Shown: positions 5,295-9,403 of the stretch, piece after piece | How positions within the stretch are numbered: position 1 is the first letter of the stretch | Layout: every line of letters starts with the position of its first letter | Assembly: GCA_028702415.1 (NCBI GenBank) | Contig: JAQVOT010000032.1 | Span: 1 to 9,403 of the forward strand | Reading direction: 5' to 3' | DNA from: Eubacteriales bacterium | GTDB taxonomy: Bacteria > Bacillota > Clostridia > Peptostreptococcales > Anaerovoracaceae | Length of the DNA: 9,403 nt | Position numbers and translations under genes: made by a program | The notes under the pieces: generated by a model | The model's database searches: none | Seen by the model: only the letters and a program-made list of their open reading frames with translations | Told to the model about the DNA's origin: nothing

Positions 5295-7364
5295 CTAAAT
5301 ATTATACTTGTTCTTTTTTCTAACAAGCTGTGTCTGCGAAATACCTATTGCCTTGGCAGCCTTCCTTGTTGAACCGTGCTTTTCACAGGCATATTGTATG
5401 ATATTTCTCTCAAAAGTTTCCACCATTTGTGCAAGGTCAATTCCCTCTTTATCTATGGCCTCTCTGGTATTGACGGTTTTTGGTATACCTATAACCTCAC
5501 CATCAAGTTCTTTTATTACATCAACAACAGTTATGGTATCCCCAAAGCTTGAGATCATCAGTCTTTGCACAACATTTTCAAGTTCACGAATATTTCCCGG
5601 CCAGGTTCGGGCAGCCAGATTGTCCTTGGCCTCCTCCTCCATGTCCTTGCTCATTTCAAACTTATCATTGTATTTACTGATGAAGCTGTCCACAAGAACA
5701 GGAATATCATCAGGTCTTTCTTCCAGAGATGGAACAACTATCGGAAACACGTTCAGCCTGTAGTAAAGATCTCTTCTGAAGGTTTTCTTCTCAACCTGTT
5801 CCTCAAGATTCCTGTTGGTAGCCGAAATTATTCTGACATTCGTTTTGACAGGCTTGGTGCCACCAACCTTCAGAAACTCTCCATCCTGGATTACCCGAAG
5901 CAATTTTGCCTGAATGTCCAGAGGGAGTTCTCCGACTTCATCCAGAAATATAATACCGTTATCCGCTGCTTCGAAGTACCCTCTCTTGCCCTTCATGTCG
6001 GCTCCCGTGAAGGCTCCCCTCTCGTATCCGAAGAATTCAGACTCCATAAGATTCGGGGATATTGATGCGCAGTTTATCTTTATGAAGGGTTGCAGTTTTC
6101 TGGAGCTGTTTTTTTGTATGATATTAGCTACTTTTTCCTTACCAACACCTGTCGCCCCCGTAATGAGAACATTGCAGTCATATCTCGACACACTCATTAT
6201 CTCGTCCAAAACTGAATGCATCCTGGAACTTGCCACCACAAATTCTTCTGCAATGGTCAGGTCGTAATGGTTATGCTGGTCAAAGATCGACTTCTGTGTC
6301 TCGGATTTCTGCCCCCTCCTTCTGGTTTTGCTTCTGGGAACCAAATTCCCTTCCAGGTAGGGACTCAGTTCCCTAACCAGCCGGAAGTCGAATTCATCAT
6401 ACTTTTCCATGTATCCCTCAGCGCACTTGATATGAATATCCCTGGATGTTGCCTCTGTAATATACAGAGCCATGTTGTAATTGCTGATGAAGTTGGCGAA
6501 TATTACAGTGCCACCGGCTTTCGTTGCCATTACACTGACAGTTTCTGCTCCGGGAATATCAGCACAGTTAACCACCATGTCCATCTGCGGATAACTTTCA
6601 AAGGCCTTCAGGCAGCCCACCGGTCTCATTAGATTGTGATAGGAAACCTGTGTGAAAACCATTCCCATGATCTCGTCAATTCTATCACCCTGCATTGCTA
6701 TTTCCGTGTTCCTATCAAATACGCAATGTATTTCAGCATCAGGACCCGCCGCTTTTCTAATGGTATAACCGTACAGCAGATTCATAAGCATGCTGTTGCC
6801 AATAACTGCGAAACGCTTTTTGCCCACAGCATCCTTGCTTACCGTATATATTGTTCCGGACTCGTTGAATGTGAACAGCAAAAGATCCATGGGAATATCT
6901 TCAGGCTTCTTGATAACCGGAACTCCCGGTAGCGATATCGCATAACCGTCCCCTTCAAACTGGGAATATACCGGATCGATTTCACTTATGTTATCTATGT
7001 ACATGGGTACACCTGCGGTGGATGTATTGCAGATCACTTCATCTCCCACCTTAAAACCCTTTGTGTTTTCAAAATCTCTGTTTATTTCATCAATGACACC
7101 AAAGAACAGCCCGCCGGTATCTGTTATAGGATTGTGCAGCTTACCACGTTTAATTACTATATCCTTGATTTTTTCCTTTATAATTTCCTCGTCATTTGCC
7201 GCTTCCTGACATATCTGCTTGAAGCTGGTCCCTTCAACGTGAACTCTGCGAAGATTCACCCGCATTTCTCCGCTCTTAAGCTTTCGGCTATTATCCAGCT
7301 CCCAGGCCGATGCAGGGAAAACCTGCTGGGGAGTAAGCACCCTGTCGAGCCCATAAGTGTTCAT
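5295..7364 (-). CDS. Sigma-54-dependent activator with a degenerate Kdd (diaminohexanoate dehydrogenase) sensor domain
   Basis: A 689-residue enhancer-binding protein in three parts. Residues 1 to about 340 are homologous to Kdd along their whole length: GLDRVLTPQQVFPASA (5-20) matches GTHRVISPKGVLPQPA of Kdd, NPITDTGGLFFG (78-89) matches NPWTGSGGMLIG, and KVGD (105-108) matches KVGD (116-119). The Rossmann glycine loop GGGGKSG of Kdd is GNSMLMN here (189-195), so dinucleotide binding and catalysis are probably lost. After a basic linker (345-355) comes the AAA+ domain with Walker A GATGVGKE (403-410), the sigma-54-contacting GAFTGA loop (450-455), Walker B GIIFLDEV (470-477), arginine-finger region FRRDLYYRLN (529-538) and sensor II WPGNIRELENV (588-598). 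A Fis-type helix-turn-helix ends the protein (about 656-685). The start has AAAGGA 6 bases upstream. It lies between kdd and kal, both with sigma-54 promoters, so it is the obvious activator of lysine fermentation. The likely ligand is 3,5-diaminohexanoate or a neighbouring intermediate (inference). Confidence 0.93.
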   Translation of the reverse strand: MNTYGLDRVLTPQQVFPASAWELDNSRKLKSGEMRVNLRRVHVEGTSFKQICQEAANDEEIIKEKIKDIVIKRGKLHNPITDTGGLFFGVIDEINRDFENTKGFKVGDEVICNTSTAGVPMYIDNISEIDPVYSQFEGDGYAISLPGVPVIKKPEDIPMDLLLFTFNESGTIYTVSKDAVGKKRFAVIGNSMLMNLLYGYTIRKAAGPDAEIHCVFDRNTEIAMQGDRIDEIMGMVFTQVSYHNLMRPVGCLKAFESYPQMDMVVNCADIPGAETVSVMATKAGGTVIFANFISNYNMALYITEATSRDIHIKCAEGYMEKYDEFDFRLVRELSPYLEGNLVPRSKTRRRGQKSETQKSIFDQHNHYDLTIAEEFVVASSRMHSVLDEIMSVSRYDCNVLITGATGVGKEKVANIIQKNSSRKLQPFIKINCASISPNLMESEFFGYERGAFTGADMKGKRGYFEAADNGIIFLDEVGELPLDIQAKLLRVIQDGEFLKVGGTKPVKTNVRIISATNRNLEEQVEKKTFRRDLYYRLNVFPIVVPSLEERPDDIPVLVDSFISKYNDKFEMSKDMEEEAKDNLAARTWPGNIRELENVVQRLMISSFGDTITVVDVIKELDGEVIGIPKTVNTREAIDKEGIDLAQMVETFERNIIQYACEKHGSTRKAAKAIGISQTQLVRKKNKYNI

Positions 7365-7378
7365 GCTAAATCCTTTCC

Positions 7379-7394
7379 GAACCGAATTCGGTTC
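7379..7394. promoter_or_regulatory. Activator/operator palindrome between the regulator gene and kal
   Basis: GAACCGAATTCGGTTC is a perfect 16-base palindrome and shares the GAACCG/CGGTTC arms with site 2 upstream of kdd. Its centre is about 39 bases upstream of the -24 element of kal, closer than usual for a looping activator site. It also lies 15 bases before the regulator's start codon, at about +11 to +26 of its predicted transcript, a typical place for autorepression. One site may therefore serve both genes. Confidence 0.78.
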
Positions 7395-7411
7395 AATTTC
7401 GCTTTTTTTAC

Positions 7412-7440
7412 ATGATAAACTATTGGCATTGATTTTGCAA
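7412..7440 (-). promoter_or_regulatory. Predicted sigma-70 promoter of the regulator gene
   Basis: On the minus strand TTGCAA (7440-7435) and TATCAT (7417-7412) are separated by 17 bases, a good -35/-10 pair. Transcription would begin near 7405, about 40 bases before the regulator's start codon. The -35 hexamer coincides with the -12 element of the kal promoter on the other strand, so the two polymerases could not occupy the region together. Confidence 0.6.
7424..7439 (+). promoter_or_regulatory. Sigma-54 (-24/-12) promoter of kal
   Basis: TGGCATTGATTTTGCA has GG at 7425-7426 and GC at 7437-7438 with exactly 10 bases between, and fits the TGGCAY-N5-TTGCW consensus. Transcription should begin near 7450, leaving a leader of about 58 bases before the kal start codon. 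Its -24 element is of the same TTGGCAT form as that of the kdd promoter. Confidence 0.88.
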
Positions 7441-7507
7441 TATATTTATGATGTGCTATCATGTAGACAATGATTTATTAGAATTAAAACGAAAAGGAGA
7501 TTTGACA

Positions 7508-7897
7508 ATGGAAAAGATCACTTCAACACTTAGACTTAGAATGTCAGCTAAAGATGCACATTACGGCGGAGAACTGGTAGATGGAGCACACATGGTCCAC
7601 CTGTTCGGTGATGTGGCTACAGAACTGCTTATCAAGCTGGACGGAGACGAAGGTCTGTTCTGTGCTTATGACAATGTAGAATTCCTGGCACCGATTTACG
7701 CCGGAGACTACATAGAAGCTTATGGCGAAATTGACAAGATCGGCAACACTTCAAGACACATGAATTTTGAAGCGAGAAAGGTTATCGTTTCCAGAAAGGA
7801 TATCAATGCATCAGCAGCTGATTTTCTGGAGGAACCCATCGTGGTGGCCAGAGCTTCCGGAACCTGCGTAACTCCAAAAGAAATGAAAAGAAAATGA
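7508..7897 (+). CDS. kal: 3-aminobutyryl-CoA ammonia-lyase
   Basis: A 129-residue hotdog-fold protein that removes ammonia from L-3-aminobutyryl-CoA to give crotonyl-CoA, the step linking lysine fermentation to butyrate formation. Recognised by [28 protein letters not shown] near the N-terminus (hotdog central helix) in spaced segments, followed by [21 protein letters not shown], all typical of Kal, and by a length near the usual 125-130 residues. I chose the ATG at 7508 because AAGGAG (7494-7499) stands 8 bases before it; an in-frame ATG at 7448 lies at or before the predicted transcription start and has no ribosome binding site. The gene is transcribed away from the regulator and separately from kdd-kamABC, but its promoter class and upstream palindrome are the same. 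It ends at a strong terminator. Confidence 0.93.
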   Translation: MEKITSTLRLRMSAKDAHYGGELVDGAHMVHLFGDVATELLIKLDGDEGLFCAYDNVEFLAPIYAGDYIEAYGEIDKIGNTSRHMNFEARKVIVSRKDINASAADFLEEPIVVARASGTCVTPKEMKRK

Positions 7898-7921
7898 TTT
7901 TATGCAAAATCAGACAGAAAC

Positions 7922-7946
7922 GGCACCCTGAGGGGTGCCTTTTTTT
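7922..7946 (+). terminator. Terminator of kal
   Basis: GGCACCC (7922-7928) and GGGTGCC (7933-7939) form a perfect 7-base-pair stem with a TGAG loop, followed by seven T. It starts 24 bases after the kal stop. The T-run overlaps the stop codon region of the convergent gene; on the minus strand the hairpin is followed by a weaker T-rich stretch and may also help end that gene. Confidence 0.93.
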
Positions 7947-8652
7947 AAAGATTCTTAAGGTACTCTACTTCTTGTTTTGTCAGTTTTCTATAGTGGCCGG
8001 TCATCAGACGGCCAAGTTTCAGATCTCCTATAGCGGTTCTTTCAAGAGCTTGCACTCTGTTGCCCACAGCTGCAAACATTTTTCTTACCTGACGATTTTT
8101 ACCTTCTCTTATCTTGATTTCCACTACTGCCGAGCGGGGATTTTGCTTTAGCACCTTTACCTTTGACGGCGAAGTGACAAATCCTCCGATATCCACCCCC
8201 TTGCTGAGCTGTGATACCCGCTTGTCCGAAACCACCCCTGCCACGGAAGCCACGTAAGTCTTATATACTTCGTGCTTCGGATGTGTCAGGGAATAGGTCA
8301 GTTCTCCATCGTTGGTCATTATCAGAAGGCCTGTTGTATTGTAATCAAGACGGCCAACCGGAAACAGCCTTTCCGGAACATCAGCGACAAGATCCGCCAC
8401 TGTTAGCCTGTTTTTCTCATCCCTCATGGTGGTCACATATCCCAGGGGTTTATTTAGAGCAAGATAGATTTTTTCCCCTGTATCACCTTCAATCAACCTG
8501 CCGTTTACGCTTACACTGTCTCCCGCTTCTACCTGGGTTCCCATTTCTGTGATCACATCTCCGTTTATTTTAACATTTCCATTTGCTATCAGCTCGTCCG
8601 CCTTCCTCCTGGAACAGACGCCGGCCCGGGCAATATATTTGTTTAGCCTCAT
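7945..8652 (-). CDS. rluB: 23S rRNA pseudouridine synthase, RluB/RsuA family
   Basis: A 235-residue enzyme that isomerises a uridine in rRNA to pseudouridine. An S4 RNA-binding domain occupies about 1-60 (RLNKYIARAGVCSRRKADELI), followed by the RsuA/RluB catalytic domain with NKPLGYVTT (67-75), the motif GRLDYNTTGLL holding the catalytic aspartate D103, HPKHEVYKTY, and the C-terminal REGKNRQVRKMF signature. Length and motifs fit RluB-type enzymes of Firmicutes; RsuA or RluE/F cannot be completely excluded. The start is supported by AAGGGAG just upstream and by a consensus promoter. It converges on kal and is unrelated in function to the lysine genes, marking the edge of that locus. Confidence 0.93.
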   Translation of the reverse strand: MRLNKYIARAGVCSRRKADELIANGNVKINGDVITEMGTQVEAGDSVSVNGRLIEGDTGEKIYLALNKPLGYVTTMRDEKNRLTVADLVADVPERLFPVGRLDYNTTGLLIMTNDGELTYSLTHPKHEVYKTYVASVAGVVSDKRVSQLSKGVDIGGFVTSPSKVKVLKQNPRSAVVEIKIREGKNRQVRKMFAAVGNRVQALERTAIGDLKLGRLMTGHYRKLTKQEVEYLKNL

Positions 8653-8688
8653 ATTACTCCCTTACTTATCCCTTAATTAACTCACACA

Positions 8689-8717
8689 ATAATAAAACAC
8701 CTTTTTTTCTAAGTCAA
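8689..8717 (-). promoter_or_regulatory. Sigma-70 promoter of the pseudouridine synthase gene
   Basis: On the minus strand TTGACT (8717-8712) and TATTAT (8694-8689) are separated by 17 bases, near-consensus -35 and -10 hexamers. They lie about 37 bases before the start codon of the gene at 7945-8652. Confidence 0.75.
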
Positions 8718-8761
8718 CTTCCCCTAGCCTTTAACTTCTTTTATGGGAGGGTCATTTAGGG

Positions 8762-8767
8762 TATAAT
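8762..8767 (+). promoter_or_regulatory. -10 box of the small unknown gene
   Basis: A perfect TATAAT stands 64 bases before the ATG at 8832. No good -35 hexamer is seen at 16-18 bases upstream (only TTTTAT-like sequence), so the promoter is either weak or helped by an activator. Transcription should begin near 8774. Confidence 0.55.
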
Positions 8768-8780
8768 CTACATGTGTTTA

Positions 8781-8801
8781 GCAAAGCCCTCTTGGCTTTG
8801 C
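8781..8801 (+). other. Leader hairpin of the small unknown gene
   Basis: GCAAAGCC (8781-8788) and GGCTTTGC (8794-8801) form a perfect 8-base-pair stem with a 5-base loop, starting about 7 bases into the predicted transcript. It is not followed by T residues, so it is not an obvious attenuator. A 5' stem of this kind can protect an mRNA from decay; the role here is unknown. Confidence 0.5.
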
Positions 8802-8831
8802 ATAATAATTATTCAACAAAAGGTAAATAAA

Positions 8832-9119
8832 ATGAGAAAGATCAGACTTGAAAAATTGCTGGAATTCGGCAGTCGGGCAGACTTCGCCATAATCGACGTG
8901 ACTGAGGAGCCAGGGAAAAAACGGGGCACGATCACAATAGACTACGCTCCGGCTGACATAGAGGAACTAAAGAATCGGGGTCTGGATTTAAAGGCCATGA
9001 TTGATTACTATGAAAGTCGCATCTACGACCTGGTGAAATACTACATCTCAGGGGACTGGGAAGACGCAGGCAGTCTTGAAGGTGCTTTGGAAGTTGTCCG
9101 CAGGCACCTAATCGTTTAA
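8832..9119 (+). CDS. Small acidic protein of unknown function, 95 residues
   Basis: I do not recognise the family. The start at 8832 is chosen because AAAAGG lies about 8 bases upstream; an ATG 60 bases earlier would place the leader hairpin inside the coding sequence and has no ribosome binding site. The protein begins MRKIRLEKLLEFGSRADFAI, has a hydrophilic beta-rich first half (ADFAIIDV, GTITIDY) and a mostly helical second half (DLKAMIDYYESRIYDLVKYY, then SLEGALEVVRRHL). There is no signal peptide, membrane segment or cysteine, so it should be a soluble cytoplasmic protein. It has its own promoter, leader hairpin and terminator and is thus probably monocistronic. Codon use looks like that of its neighbours. 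Confidence 0.75.
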   Translation: MRKIRLEKLLEFGSRADFAIIDVTEEPGKKRGTITIDYAPADIEELKNRGLDLKAMIDYYESRIYDLVKYYISGDWEDAGSLEGALEVVRRHLIV

Positions 9120-9130
9120 TAAAAGCAAAT

Positions 9131-9160
9131 GTGTCGAGAAGCAGTTTCTCGGCACGTTTT
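9131..9160 (+). terminator. Terminator of the small unknown gene
   Basis: GTGTCGAGAA (9131-9140) pairs with TTCTCGGCAC (9146-9155) over 10 bases with one G-T wobble, 5-base loop, followed by GTTTT. It lies 12 bases after the stop at 9119 and between two convergent genes; the A-rich stretch on its other side could make it work for the minus-strand gene too. Confidence 0.8.
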
Positions 9161-9179
9161 CAATTGCTGAATTTTACTG

Positions 9180-9403
9180 TCACCGGTTGCCCTTCACGAT
9201 GACATAGGCGATTTTCTCAAGAATTCCCACGCAGGGGAACAGGACCAAAACCACTGCAAATCTGAAAAGGGTATTGATCAACGCCACATTTACTGTTGTC
9301 ATCGTAAGCCCGATAATAGAAAAGTGGAATGCCGCATTCAGACCGTAGAAGGCCAATCCGCAGATCGCCGCACCGAACACGTCAATCAGCAGATGAACAA
9401 CTG
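9180..9403 (-). CDS. C-terminal part of a membrane protein, probably a Na+/phosphate symporter
   Basis: The reading frame is open to the window edge, so only the last 74 or so residues are seen; a GTG within it at 9380 is unlikely to be the true start. The segment contains about two hydrophobic helices (around VFGAAICGLAFYGLNAAFHFSIIGL in pieces, and LINTLFRFAVVLVLFPCVGIL) and ends in a short basic tail, VKGNR. The pattern NVALINTLFRF...LFPCVGILEKI resembles the last transmembrane repeat of the NptA/YjbB-type Na+/Pi symporter family. Many members continue with a PhoU-like cytoplasmic domain; here the protein stops right after the membrane part. The assignment rests on a short segment. Confidence 0.55.
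   Translation of the reverse strand, partial: VVHLLIDVFGAAICGLAFYGLNAAFHFSIIGLTMTTVNVALINTLFRFAVVLVLFPCVGILEKIAYVIVKGNR

Larger units (their letters stand above)
7409..7465. repeat. 9-base inverted repeat flanking the kal promoter
   Basis: TACATGATA (7409-7417) and TATCATGTA (7457-7465) are perfect inverted copies whose centres are 48 bases apart, enclosing the kal -24/-12 promoter and its predicted start. TACATGA is also the outer part of the extended palindrome upstream of kdd. This may be chance in AT-rich DNA or a second protein site. Confidence 0.4.

Noticed and set aside
7448..7507. A longer kal reading frame starting at 7448
   Set aside because: That ATG is at the predicted transcription start and has no ribosome binding site; AAGGAG precedes the ATG at 7508, which gives the usual family length.
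8772..8831. A 20-residue N-terminal extension of the small unknown protein
   Set aside because: It would overlap the predicted transcription start and the leader hairpin, and only the ATG at 8832 has a ribosome binding site.
1..9403. CRISPR arrays, tRNA or rRNA genes, insertion sequences, riboswitches
   Set aside because: I looked for regularly spaced repeats, cloverleaf-like ends, transposase motifs with terminal repeats and long structured leaders and found none.

Overview
This window is most likely from an anaerobic, amino-acid-fermenting member of the Clostridia. The reasons are the lysine-fermentation genes, the strong AGGAGG-type ribosome binding sites and the -24/-12 (sigma-54) promoters. 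Assignment to a particular family cannot be made from this sequence alone.

Positions 1 to about 7950 form a lysine-fermentation locus. On the minus strand one operon runs kdd (3,5-diaminohexanoate dehydrogenase), kamA (lysine 2,3-aminomutase), kamB (P-loop protein), kamC (MutS-like ATPase) and then the first 24 codons of another gene that leaves the window. The kamC product stops just after its Walker B motif, so its ATPase domain is incomplete. A 435-base gap upstream of kdd holds a very good sigma-54 promoter, two palindromic sites of the form GAACC-N6-GGTTC about three helical turns apart, and the terminator of the next gene.

That next gene (5295-7364, minus) is the most interesting object here. 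It encodes a sigma-54 activator whose N-terminal half is a diverged copy of Kdd, the enzyme encoded by the operon next door. The glycine-rich nucleotide-binding loop is lost in that copy, and it is fused to a complete AAA+ domain and a Fis-type helix-turn-helix. It looks like an enzyme turned into a sensor of a pathway intermediate. Divergent from it is kal (3-aminobutyryl-CoA ammonia-lyase), with its own sigma-54 promoter and a perfect 16-base GAACCG/CGGTTC palindrome matching the sites in front of kdd. The palindrome also lies in the predicted 5' leader of the regulator gene, and the regulator's predicted sigma-70 promoter overlaps the kal sigma-54 promoter on the opposite strand. The simplest reading is one regulator that activates both kdd-kamABC and kal and also controls itself.

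Positions 7945 to 9403 are ordinary flanking chromosome: a 23S rRNA pseudouridine synthase of the RluB/RsuA family (minus), a small unrecognised 95-residue protein (plus) with a leader hairpin and its own terminator, and the C-terminal end of a membrane protein resembling a Na+/phosphate symporter (minus, cut by the window end).
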